From NCBI RefSeq assembly GCF_001598495.1, contig NZ_BCZB01000026.1, positions 1 to 38,579 on the forward strand: a stretch of DNA of 38,579 bases. Reading direction: 5' to 3'. Shown here one piece after another: positions 14,280 to 22,456 of the stretch; the first letter of the stretch is position 1, and every line of letters starts with the position of its first letter. The position numbers were made by a program, and so were the translations under genes. This DNA comes from Neokomagataea thailandica NBRC 106555 (lineage in GTDB: Bacteria; Pseudomonadota; Alphaproteobacteria; Acetobacterales; Acetobacteraceae). The notes below the pieces were generated by a model, which worked only from the letters and a program-made list of their open reading frames with translations, made no database searches and was not told where the DNA came from.

Positions 14280-16979
14280 ATGACAAGATCATTCAAAATG
14301 CGTTTTGTTCTCTCCGGTGCGACAATTTTATCCACCATCACAGCTCTTAACGCTCAACCAGTAACCACAGAAAAAAATACAAAAACGGCCAATTATACGG
14401 CAGGTAGCCCTGAAACTATTACAGTGCGTGCTCTCAGACGCCTTCAGCGCGAAAAAGATGCACCCTCTGCTGTGACAGAAATTAGCAAAAGCGATGTGCG
14501 GGCCAATAGCTCTGCTGGTAACATTGTTACACTTCTTCGGAATGCTCCGTCTGTGTATAGTTACCAACAAGGAATCGGCATGAACTCGCCGGTTTTCTCT
14601 ATCCGTGGCACACGAGGCCTTGAAGTCGCTCAAACTCTTGATGGTATGCCCATGCAAGATCTGCTCAATGGCGGATCTGGAGTGTATCTTACGAGCATTG
14701 CAGGCGCTCCTTTCACCCAATATCAAATCGACGGTGCATCTGTTTATCCCGGTGTTGCTTACCCAGATCAAGCAACTTTTGGTACTATTGGCGGTACGAT
14801 TGCTTATCACTCTATGCGTCCAACGCAGAAAGCGGGTCTTGATGTCTTTGGGCAAATCGCTTCATTTGGCACGTGGCTTGAAGGTTTTAAACTGAATTCC
14901 GGGGCATTAGACGGAAAATTAGGCGAAGGGGATGATGCCCCGCGCATGATGTTGCAATATGATAACGAACAAACCAAAGGCTTCATCGACTACACGCCTG
15001 CACGGTACAACTCTATGGAGTTTGCCTTCGATAAGCCTTACGATGACGCCCAATCAAACTTGCAGGCCACCATTCTCTACAATACGGGTTCTGGATTATT
15101 TCAACCCAACCCGACACCATCTGTTTACCAACAGCAAAATGGACGTTTTTCAAATTATTCGCCAGATCAGCAGTATTTCTCTCAGAGAAATGATTATTTC
15201 ACTATGATGCTGAAAGATGATACGTACATCAACGATTACATAAATGTTGGTCTATCAACTTTCTACAGATACACGAATGGCGTTACTGAAAACTACGCAA
15301 ACCCTACATTATTTGCGCCCAATGGTGGGGCCGGTAGTGCTTCTGTCGGTGGCGTAAATCCTTTCAGCCAAACCATCGCAGGCTTTGGTGAGCAGAGCTA
15401 CTATGGTGTAGGAAACCCTTATTACCAACCGGGTGTAAATGAATATGATGGCAATGCCATGTATGCTAACAGTTCATATTGCCCAAAGTCATTGCAAAAC
15501 CAATGGGCAGCAGCAGGGCAATCAAATCCTTGTGGATACAACTATAACAAATCCTATAACCACTCAGATATCTATGGAATTCAGCCGCGCGCATCCATTC
15601 GTCTGCCTGATTTTTGGGGTATTCGTAATACCATTCATCTTGGAAGCCTGATTGCTAAAGAAACATCATCCTCACAGCCAAGCTATCTCGGTATTTCGCC
15701 GAATGTAACCTCTTATCGTGTCCCAAACTTCCCGTCTCTGACGCAGAGAGAAATCTACTCCGGCTATATTCAAGACAAAATTGATCTTTTCCATAATACA
15801 CTGCACATCACACCGGGCGTAACATTTCAGGGCACGTATTCAGGCCTCAAAGGCTCTGAAATCTTCTTAGGGAAACCATCGGCTGCAACGCTGGCATCCC
15901 CTTACTGCGCTGCGGGAAATCCGTGCCAATATGGTGCCTATACCGGACAAAAATGGGACCGAAACTGGCTGCCATTTCTTAACGTCGCATATGACCTCGA
16001 CAAAGTGTTGCCGTCATTGCAGGGCCTCTCACTTTATGGAAGTGCAGGCACATCTGCTCTCTATGCGCCCGCTTCAGACTTCTCTCCTAGCGTTTTAGGT
16101 AATGTACCCAGCGCTTCAATTGTACATATGTATGAAGGTGGTATCCAATATAACACGGGGCACTGGAATATACTGGCAGATTATTATTATCAAAAAGTTG
16201 ATCGTGACTTTGGTATGTTCACGTATCAATCTGGACCTAATGTAGGCGACTCTCTGTACACTAATGCAGGGCAGCGTTTGATGCGTGGCGAAGAAGTAAA
16301 AATTAACTACCAAGTTGATAAAAACTGGCGCTTGTATGGGACTGCTTCGCACAACTCTACCCGTTATCTCAAAACCTTTTTGGCTTCTGTGACGGTACAG
16401 GAAGATCAATTTGGTTATGCCCTACGTGGCAGCCCTGTAACGGGTATTCCTGACTGGATTGCGACGTTTGGCGTTGATTACGACAAAAAAAGTCTTCTGA
16501 CAGAGAATGATGATCTCAATGTTAATTTCTCTGGCCGTTATACGGGTCATCAATTTGGCACATATGACCTCAGTGGTTATGAAAATTTAGGTTCCCTTCC
16601 CGGTATTCCATACCAATACGGCACTTATAATTATTATAACGTCCTTGCTGGACAAACGACGATCTCGCGTAATACGGGTATTGCACCTTATGTCATTTTC
16701 AACCTTGATATGAATTATGACTTACCAGTTCATAATGCTGGTCCTTTGAAGAAATTGAATTTTGACCTTAACGTTCAAAATCTCTTCAATACGTTTTATT
16801 GGCAGTATAAATATGCTCAAATATCACCTGCAGCATGCGGGACCTTTAAGTCTAACCCCGTTGGATTTACCGGATTCACTGGTAATGCTGTAAGTAACTA
16901 TGGGTGCACACCGCAATACCAAAATGGAATGCCAGGTATGCCGGCATTTATTTCGTTTACTGTGCGAGCTAGTTTCTAA
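14280..16979 (+). CDS. TonB-dependent outer-membrane receptor
   Basis: 899 residues. It has an N-terminal signal peptide (about 1-25, ending ITALNAQ), a TonB box (ETITVRA, about 44-50), and a plug domain (SAVTEISKSDVRA, NSPVFSIRGTRG, TLDGMPMQD). A 22-strand-type barrel rich in Tyr/Asn/Ser follows, ending in Phe (FTVRASF) as needed for outer-membrane insertion. There is no extra N-terminal signalling domain, so it should not itself drive an anti-sigma cascade. The Cys pairs in SYCPKSLQNQ/NPCGYN and SPYCAAGNPCQYG probably brace extracellular loops. The substrate cannot be told; siderophores, sugars or vitamins are all possible. Base composition is lower in GC than the flagellar or sucA genes, suggesting a different history. 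No periplasmic or ABC uptake partner is adjacent. Confidence 0.93.
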   Translation: MTRSFKMRFVLSGATILSTITALNAQPVTTEKNTKTANYTAGSPETITVRALRRLQREKDAPSAVTEISKSDVRANSSAGNIVTLLRNAPSVYSYQQGIGMNSPVFSIRGTRGLEVAQTLDGMPMQDLLNGGSGVYLTSIAGAPFTQYQIDGASVYPGVAYPDQATFGTIGGTIAYHSMRPTQKAGLDVFGQIASFGTWLEGFKLNSGALDGKLGEGDDAPRMMLQYDNEQTKGFIDYTPARYNSMEFAFDKPYDDAQSNLQATILYNTGSGLFQPNPTPSVYQQQNGRFSNYSPDQQYFSQRNDYFTMMLKDDTYINDYINVGLSTFYRYTNGVTENYANPTLFAPNGGAGSASVGGVNPFSQTIAGFGEQSYYGVGNPYYQPGVNEYDGNAMYANSSYCPKSLQNQWAAAGQSNPCGYNYNKSYNHSDIYGIQPRASIRLPDFWGIRNTIHLGSLIAKETSSSQPSYLGISPNVTSYRVPNFPSLTQREIYSGYIQDKIDLFHNTLHITPGVTFQGTYSGLKGSEIFLGKPSAATLASPYCAAGNPCQYGAYTGQKWDRNWLPFLNVAYDLDKVLPSLQGLSLYGSAGTSALYAPASDFSPSVLGNVPSASIVHMYEGGIQYNTGHWNILADYYYQKVDRDFGMFTYQSGPNVGDSLYTNAGQRLMRGEEVKINYQVDKNWRLYGTASHNSTRYLKTFLASVTVQEDQFGYALRGSPVTGIPDWIATFGVDYDKKSLLTENDDLNVNFSGRYTGHQFGTYDLSGYENLGSLPGIPYQYGTYNYYNVLAGQTTISRNTGIAPYVIFNLDMNYDLPVHNAGPLKKLNFDLNVQNLFNTFYWQYKYAQISPAACGTFKSNPVGFTGFTGNAVSNYGCTPQYQNGMPGMPAFISFTVRASF

Positions 16980-16998
16980 GAACACGTTGGTTTGAACA

Positions 16999-17057
16999 GA
17001 ACGACCGTTCAAGTCGTTCGGCAATGGTCTTATGGGTATCATCTTAAGATCATTGCC
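16999..17057. terminator. Twin hairpins after the TonB-dependent receptor (possible terminator)
   Basis: GAACGAC/GTCGTTC (16999-17019, seven bp, seven-base loop) is followed directly by a 13-bp stem with one G-U: 17020-17032 pairs with 17045-17057 (GGCAATGGTCTTA / TAAGATCATTGCC). There is no T run afterwards, so it could be a factor-dependent terminator, an mRNA 3' stabiliser or a REP-like element. Confidence 0.5.
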
Positions 17058-17211
17058 GCCCCATTATAAAAGATAAGCTGCTATTTTATGGTTGTACGAC
17101 GTTGGCGACGCTACCATGACTATTGTCACCTTTTATAGATGACATTGGTCTATTTCCCATAACGATGATGTATGGAATTTTTTACGAAAGGAAAACAATA
17201 GGAGGTATATA

Positions 17212-17721
17212 ATGGGAGCATGGGGCGCGCTTATTATGAGCTTTTTTGGGGCGTTTTTTGCGTCTCTGACATTGTATTGGCAGTCGCATTTTTTTGGGGT
17301 TTCTTTGGTTATACCCTTTTTCGGTTTTGTCGTGCTCGGCCTAACGGCGTGCTACGTTATCCGTATGCCGGGTCATGGGAGGACGCCTACTATAAAAGAA
17401 GAGCGTGCCATTATGTGGAGCAGTATTGGGGAAGGAGTCGGCCTTTTTCTTGCTTCCAATATCGTTATAAATCTGAATAGGCCGGATCTTCTTTTGCCAT
17501 CAATGGCGCTTATTGTTGGCCTACATTTCCTTCCTATAGCGTTTGCCGCCAAATTTCGGCCATTTTATATTTTGGGTGCTGTTTTAATGGCTGCTGCAAC
17601 GTTAGGTTTTTTCGTTGGTCCCCCAATGGGCGGAGAGATAAGCGGGTTTATGGCGGCTAGTGCGTTATGGCTTGCATCGGTTGTTGCGATCCACCGCGAA
17701 TGGTTATTAAAAATAACCTGA
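17212..17721 (+). CDS. Polytopic membrane protein of unknown function
   Basis: 169 residues with about six hydrophobic helices (near 3-22, 27-50, 66-88, 92-114, 116-137 and 141-162) and short loops. The only long polar stretch is RMPGHGRTPTIKEER between helices two and three. I recognise no family. A consensus AGGAGG site precedes the ATG, so it is very likely translated. It stands alone between the receptor hairpins and a convergent gene. Its Gly/Phe-rich helices resemble small transporter-like or sensor membrane proteins, but no binding motif is visible and no function is proposed. Confidence 0.75.
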   Translation: MGAWGALIMSFFGAFFASLTLYWQSHFFGVSLVIPFFGFVVLGLTACYVIRMPGHGRTPTIKEERAIMWSSIGEGVGLFLASNIVINLNRPDLLLPSMALIVGLHFLPIAFAAKFRPFYILGAVLMAAATLGFFVGPPMGGEISGFMAASALWLASVVAIHREWLLKIT

Positions 17722-17974
17722 TATTGGTCGGGATTTATGGGCGCGTATTTTTGAGCGACATAACTATTATTAATTCTTTGTATGATGGCCTTTTGGTCAA
17801 GGCCTAATAGCTGTGCGTTCCGACAATGGACAAAATTAAACATGAAATGCGCAGGGCTGAGTGTACCATGCTTCAGTATGAGGGTTTTATGAAGCGATTT
17901 GGGGTGGAGTGAGGGGATATTCGAGGTCTTATAGATATTCGAGGTCTTATAAACGTGTAGGTTGGGCGCGGATC
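17722..17974. other. Convergent intergenic region, no gene seen
   Basis: 253 bases between the orphan membrane protein and the rgpF-like gene. The only clear structure is the tandem repeat at 17916-17951, which has its own entry. No hairpin with a T run was found. Confidence 0.5.
17916..17951. repeat. Perfect 18-bp tandem duplication
   Basis: GATATTCGAGGTCTTATA occurs twice head to tail without mismatch (17916-17933 and 17934-17951). It lies 23 bases beyond the 3' end of the rgpF-like gene in a convergent region. It could be a recent slippage duplication or two adjacent protein-binding sites. Confidence 0.9.
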
Positions 17975-18895
17975 TTAGGGGAGCAGGAGATGGCGTAAGG
18001 CTTGCCAGCGATTTTGGCTGGCAAGAGCTTGGACGGCGCGTGCGCGGAATCGGGGGCTTGGGGCCGTAACGCGGCGTGGTGTGCGGTGGAGGTAGTGCTC
18101 AATCCAGTCAGGTGAAAAGAAGCCGGGTGTGGGGTGTGACGCTTGGGCTAAGTAGGTGCGCCATTTATGTGTATCGACAATGCCACTCGGGTTGTCGCGT
18201 AAGAGTTCAGTTTTAATGAAGGGAGCACGCCCGGAGAGCAATACGTTGCGCCAATCTGTGTGCATGGGATTGGTGGCGAGCAATTTGGCAAGGCCGCGTT
18301 GGCTCGACCAGCATGATGTTAGGTCCCACCCCGCGTGACGCATGGCTAAGCCGAGTCCGAGTTCACCGTGCAAGATGATTTCCTCTTTGCTCATGCTGTG
18401 AAAGGGCTGTGTGAAGATGCGTTGGAGCGCGGGATGTTCGAAGGCGTCTCGGTTTATGGTGAGAAACCATGATTGCAGGTGTTGGGTTACCGCTTCAGAG
18501 CGCACCATGCCCCAGACAGGCAGGGCTTTTTTACGCATGGTTTCGATGATGGGAGGAAGGGGCTGAATGGCGCCAAAGACGCTGTCATTAGCGAGAAGAA
18601 TTTCAGAGGCGTGCTGTGCGCAGCCTGCATGTATCAGGTCCTGCCAAGCGCCAAAATCGAGACCGTGATTGAAACGTGGGTATAGCCGTGCAGGAATGGG
18701 AGTAGGCCCCTGTGCAAAGCTTTTCTGAAGGGTGATGAGGCCTAGGTTGTCATGGGGTTCAAGGCTGGAAACCGCAATGTGAATCTCAAACCCAGCCTCA
18801 TGGATGTTGTGTAAGAGGTGACGGGTATGTGGCGCTAAGGTTGGGGCGGGGTCAAAATAAGCAAACAGGCAGACAGGACGGAGCATAAGACCCAT
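17975..18895 (-). CDS. Rhamnan synthesis F (RgpF)-like glycan protein
   Basis: 306 residues, cytoplasmic. RgpF-family hallmarks are NHGLDFGAW (76-84) and ILLANDSVFG (99-108), followed by VWGMVRSE, the QSWFLTINRDAF region, EEIILHGELGL and NPMHTDWRNVLLSGRAPFIK. The family occurs in rhamnose-glucose and O-antigen polysaccharide loci and is related to glycosyltransferases, but its exact reaction is not well defined. It follows sucA on the same strand with a 66-base gap that contains a hairpin, so co-transcription is uncertain. The ATG at 18895 and an ATG three codons later both lack a good ribosome site. Functionally it fits better with the glycosyltransferase locus 4 kb away than with sucA. The C-terminal 30 residues are basic. 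Confidence 0.85.
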   Translation of the reverse strand: MGLMLRPVCLFAYFDPAPTLAPHTRHLLHNIHEAGFEIHIAVSSLEPHDNLGLITLQKSFAQGPTPIPARLYPRFNHGLDFGAWQDLIHAGCAQHASEILLANDSVFGAIQPLPPIIETMRKKALPVWGMVRSEAVTQHLQSWFLTINRDAFEHPALQRIFTQPFHSMSKEEIILHGELGLGLAMRHAGWDLTSCWSSQRGLAKLLATNPMHTDWRNVLLSGRAPFIKTELLRDNPSGIVDTHKWRTYLAQASHPTPGFFSPDWIEHYLHRTPRRVTAPSPRFRARAVQALASQNRWQALRHLLLP

Positions 18896-18947
18896 AAGGT
18901 TTGAGCGGCGCGTCTGCCTATAACAGCGAAGCGTTACGGTACTGGCA

Positions 18948-18968
18948 AGCCTGATCGTGGATCAGGCT
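18948..18968 (-). terminator. Hairpin overlapping the sucA stop codon
   Basis: AGCCTGATC (18948-18956) and GATCAGGCT (18960-18968) form a perfect nine-bp stem with a three-base loop; the sucA stop (18962-18964) is inside the arm. There is no T run after it on the minus strand. It is probably a 3'-end stabiliser or partial terminator between sucA and the rgpF-like gene. Confidence 0.5.
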
Positions 18969-21652
18969 GTGCCAATGGCTGTTTTAATGAGGCTTTCTTG
19001 TTGCCATGTGTGTAGCTGAGCCAGTCCAGTTGCGGGGGATGCGGCACTGGCGCGGCCGACATAGACGGGCCGTTGAACGGGAAGCTTCATTTCTGTGAGG
19101 ACGCGTTCAATGCGGCGGTCAACGAAATGCCATGCCCCATTATTTTGGGGTTCTTCTTGGCACCAGAGGATCTCTTGCGCATTTGGGTAGCGGGCGAGTT
19201 CTTGTTGTAGCTCACGGCCGGGGAACGGGTAGAGTTGCTCCAAGCGGATGAGGGCGACATTGTCTTTTTGCGCGCTCCGGCGTTCGGCCAGAAGGTCATA
19301 AAAGACCTTGCCTGTGCAAAGGATGATCCTTGTTGCGCCTGCATTATAGTCAGGGTCTGGCAGGACGGGGTGGAAGCGGGTTTGTGGGCCCATATCCTCC
19401 AATGGAGACACGGTTTCTTTGTGGCGTAGGAGCGATTTTGGGGTGAATACCACCAAGGGTTTGCGGCAGCGCCGGGCGATTTGTCGGCGTAAGGCGTGGA
19501 AGTAGTTGGCGGGGGTGGAGATATTGCAGACGCGCAGGTTGTTCTCGGCGCAGAGCTGCAAAATACGTTCGGGTCGTGCCGATGAGTGCTCTGGCCCTCC
19601 ACCTTCATAGCCATGCGGTAGCAGGAGTACGAGACCAGAGGTCCGCAGCCACTTTGTTTCCCCTGAGGCGATAAACTGATCCAGAATAATTTGAGCGCCG
19701 TTTACGAAGTCCCCAAACTGCGCTTCCCATACGACGAGTGCGTCTGGGTTGCCGAGGGAGTAGCCATATTCAAAGCCTAGAACCGCGTATTCCGAGAGGG
19801 GGGAGTTCCAAAAATGGAGCGGTGCTTGGTGGGGCGCCAGATTAGCGAGAGGTGTTTCCTCCCGTCCGGTTTCTTGGTCGATCAAGACAGCATGGCGCTG
19901 GGAGAAGGTACCACGGCGGCTATCTTGCCCGGAAAGGCGTACAGGGTGCCCGTCCATAGAGAGCGTACCAAAAGCCAGAGCTTCACAGCTTGCCCAGTCG
20001 AGTGGTTTGCCTGCAGCGATAGCATCTCCGCGTGCAAGGATTTGCCGGGCAAGGCGCGGGTGGATCGTTAGGCCTTCAGGAATTGTGGATAATCCATCAG
20101 CGGCAAGACGTAAGCGCTTTAGGGGGACGCCGGTCATGGGTTGGATGCGTTCGGGCTCATCCTCAAGGCGTGTGGGATTCTGTGGTGTATCAAGCCATTC
20201 CGTAGGGTCGGGACGATAATCTGGAGCGGCGCTATAGGCGGCTTCGAGAATGTTCTGTGCGTTATTCCAAAGCATTTCGATGTGCGCTTCTGACACGATG
20301 CCGCGTTGGATGAGTGAATCGGCATAGAGACGGCGCACAGAAGAGCGGGCGCGGATAGCACGCACCATGGTGGGTTGTGTGAAAGCGGGTTCGTCTGTTT
20401 CGTTATGGCCAAAGCGGCGATAGCACACGATATCGAGGACAATGTCCGACCGGAAGGCTTTGCGCCATTCATAGGCGAGTGCGGCTGCGCGGAACACGGC
20501 TTCTGGGTCGTCACCATTGACGTGCAAAATCGGTGCTTCGATAGATTTGGCAATATCGGTGCCGCGCGTACCGGAGAAACCATCTTCAGGGACGGTGGTG
20601 AAGCCAATCTGGTTATTGATGATCAGATGGATGGTGCCGCCCGTCCGGTAGCCAGCGAGTTGAGACAGCATGAGCGTTTCATACACCACACCTTGGCCTG
20701 CAAAGGCCGCATCCCCATGCACAAGCACGCCCAGATGCTTATCACCGCGTGTTGTGTTGTGGTGGCGGTGGTGATGCCGTGGGTTGGTATTTTGGTCTTG
20801 ATCCGCGCGAATACGCCCTAGAACAACCGGGTTAATGGCTTCAAGATGAGAAGGGTTCGGTAGGAGAGACACACGAATATCGTGGCCCTGTCGTGTGATG
20901 GTTGTGGCGGTGCCTAGGTGATATTTTACGTCCCCTGAGCCATCAATGTCTTCGGGTTTGAAAGAGCCACCACGGAATTCATTGAAGATGGCTTCAAAAG
21001 GCTTCCGTAGAACATTGGCCATGACATTGAGCCGCCCGCGATGCGGCATACCGATGGACATGGAGTCTGTTTGATCATCAGCCGCATGCTCAAGGATAGC
21101 GCGTAGGGCAACGACGAGGCTTTCTCCGCCTTCTAAGCCGAAGCGGCGCATGGCTTTAAAGCGTTTTTGGCAGAAGGTTTCAAAGCCTTCTGCGGCGGTC
21201 AGTGCAGAGAGAATGAACTCGGTGGCGGGTGTAGTGGGCTGTGGTTGCTCAAACCGTTCAATCCACCATTGGCGTTTATCCGGGTCTTGGATATGCATGA
21301 ATTCAACGGCGAGCGTACCACAATAAGCGCGCTGCAGGGCGGCTCGTAGGGTTGGGTTTGCCCCTTCTGGGATGAGTTCTGCAGGGGGATGATGATTGGT
21401 CAGGCCAAGCGGGTCGAGTTGTGCCATGACATGCCCGCGTTGGCGGTAAGCCGCGCGCAGGGCATCATCATGGCTGGTGTTGGCGGTGTTGTGTGTGGTC
21501 GTACTGGAGGAGACAGGAAGGCCGAGGCCCAATGTGCTGAAGAGGTCCGCAAAGGTTGGGTCAACCGTGTTTGGGTCTTCTAACCATTGTTCATGGAGGG
21601 CCGTCAGATAGGCTAGATTGGCGCTGCTGATGGCGTCCTGATCGTCGCCCAT
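18962..21652 (-). CDS. sucA: 2-oxoglutarate dehydrogenase E1 component
   Basis: Thiamine-diphosphate enzyme that decarboxylates 2-oxoglutarate and passes the succinyl group to the lipoyl E2 in the TCA cycle. The 896 residues include an N-terminal E2-binding segment (NLAYLTALHEQWLEDPNTVD), the substrate-site motif GMPHRGRLNVMANV (near 195-208), the ThDP/Mg motif GDAAFAGQG (near 312) to NNQIGFTT, and the C-terminal transketolase-like half (GFEYGYSL, VVWEAQFGDF, LLLPHGYEGGGPEHSSARPE). Length is slightly under the 930-990 common in the family. AGGAGA sits about eight bases before the ATG at 21652. The E2 (sucB) and E3 (lpd) genes do not follow, unlike the usual sucAB order. A palindrome in the leader (21695-21715) may regulate it. 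Confidence 0.97.
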   Translation of the reverse strand: MGDDQDAISSANLAYLTALHEQWLEDPNTVDPTFADLFSTLGLGLPVSSSTTTHNTANTSHDDALRAAYRQRGHVMAQLDPLGLTNHHPPAELIPEGANPTLRAALQRAYCGTLAVEFMHIQDPDKRQWWIERFEQPQPTTPATEFILSALTAAEGFETFCQKRFKAMRRFGLEGGESLVVALRAILEHAADDQTDSMSIGMPHRGRLNVMANVLRKPFEAIFNEFRGGSFKPEDIDGSGDVKYHLGTATTITRQGHDIRVSLLPNPSHLEAINPVVLGRIRADQDQNTNPRHHHRHHNTTRGDKHLGVLVHGDAAFAGQGVVYETLMLSQLAGYRTGGTIHLIINNQIGFTTVPEDGFSGTRGTDIAKSIEAPILHVNGDDPEAVFRAAALAYEWRKAFRSDIVLDIVCYRRFGHNETDEPAFTQPTMVRAIRARSSVRRLYADSLIQRGIVSEAHIEMLWNNAQNILEAAYSAAPDYRPDPTEWLDTPQNPTRLEDEPERIQPMTGVPLKRLRLAADGLSTIPEGLTIHPRLARQILARGDAIAAGKPLDWASCEALAFGTLSMDGHPVRLSGQDSRRGTFSQRHAVLIDQETGREETPLANLAPHQAPLHFWNSPLSEYAVLGFEYGYSLGNPDALVVWEAQFGDFVNGAQIILDQFIASGETKWLRTSGLVLLLPHGYEGGGPEHSSARPERILQLCAENNLRVCNISTPANYFHALRRQIARRCRKPLVVFTPKSLLRHKETVSPLEDMGPQTRFHPVLPDPDYNAGATRIILCTGKVFYDLLAERRSAQKDNVALIRLEQLYPFPGRELQQELARYPNAQEILWCQEEPQNNGAWHFVDRRIERVLTEMKLPVQRPVYVGRASAASPATGLAQLHTWQQESLIKTAIGTA

Positions 21653-21694
21653 GGGAAATCTCCTGTCGTTTTAGCTGTGCAAACTAACGTATTT

Positions 21695-21715
21695 TTACGG
21701 TCCGTGAAACCGTAA
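21695..21715. promoter_or_regulatory. Palindrome TTACGGT-N7-ACCGTAA in divergent sucA/oxygenase promoter region
   Basis: A perfect seven-bp inverted repeat with a seven-base spacer, 43 bases upstream of the sucA start and 68 bases upstream of the oxygenase start. Half-site size and spacing fit a dimeric repressor operator; an RNA hairpin in either leader is the alternative. Confidence 0.45.
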
Positions 21716-21783
21716 GGTCACATATGGGAATGTGAGGGTTGCATGGGAAGCTCTTGCCACTGATGGGGTGTGGGGGTAGCGTC

Positions 21784-22431
21784 ATGCACGCTATGACCAG
21801 TGTTCCGCTCAATTATGAAGCTCTGAAGCGTGTGCCCGTTGCGGAGAAGCCTTTCCCGCATGCTGTGGTGCCTCATTTCATCGGAAATGATGATCTTGCT
21901 GCGCTTGTGAAAGAGCTGCCGCCGATGGCGTCAGGGGGCTCTTTCCCGCCGGAAGCCCTGTCGTTAACGCCGCGTGTGCAGGCGTTGATGGCCGCGTTGG
22001 AAGGGCCAGAATTGAAAGCTCTGGTGGCGGAGAAATTTGCCATTGATGTGGCTGATGCTCCGTCCATGCTGACCATGCGCGGGCGGACGCGTGAGAAGGA
22101 TGGACGGATCCATTGTGATTCGACGGCGAAGTTGGTGACAATTTTGCTGTATCTGAACCCACGGAATGAAGATTGGTCATCTCATGAAGGGTGTCTGCGC
22201 CTTCTGAAGGGGCCGGATGATATTGAAGATTATGATGTTGAAGTAACGCCTGCGGAAGGTACATTGGTGATCTTCCCGAATGGTCCGACGGCTTGGCATG
22301 GACATCGCCAGTTTGTTGGCACGCGTTATTCGATACAGCTCAATTATATGGCGGCGAGCAAGAAGGCTCGTTATGAGTTGAGGCGTCATCGCCTTTCGTC
22401 ATTGGTCAAGCGTCTGCCGCTTGTCGGTTAA
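21784..22431 (+). CDS. 2-oxoglutarate/Fe(II)-dependent oxygenase (prolyl 4-hydroxylase-like)
   Basis: 215 residues with the double-stranded beta-helix iron site H110-x-D112 (GRIHCDSTAK), the distal His in TAWHGHRQF (172 or 174) and the 2-oxoglutarate-binding Arg in VGTRYSIQLNY (R181). LLYLNP and EGTLVIFPN are typical strands. The substrate is unknown; it may hydroxylate a protein or a small molecule. ATG 21784 is chosen because GGGGG lies seven bases upstream; a TTG 45 bases earlier is in frame, and ATG 21793 is a further alternative. It is divergent from sucA, so the enzyme that consumes 2-oxoglutarate and this 2-oxoglutarate-dependent enzyme share a control region. It may be co-transcribed with asd, 25 bases downstream. 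Basic C-terminus (RRHRLSSLVKR). Confidence 0.85.
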   Translation: MHAMTSVPLNYEALKRVPVAEKPFPHAVVPHFIGNDDLAALVKELPPMASGGSFPPEALSLTPRVQALMAALEGPELKALVAEKFAIDVADAPSMLTMRGRTREKDGRIHCDSTAKLVTILLYLNPRNEDWSSHEGCLRLLKGPDDIEDYDVEVTPAEGTLVIFPNGPTAWHGHRQFVGTRYSIQLNYMAASKKARYELRRHRLSSLVKRLPLVG

Positions 22432-22456
22432 TTAGGGCAGGAACGGATTAAAAATT

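Noticed and set aside
16999-17057. Standard Rho-independent terminator call with high confidence
   Set aside because: The stems are strong but no T run follows, so it is listed only as a possible terminator.
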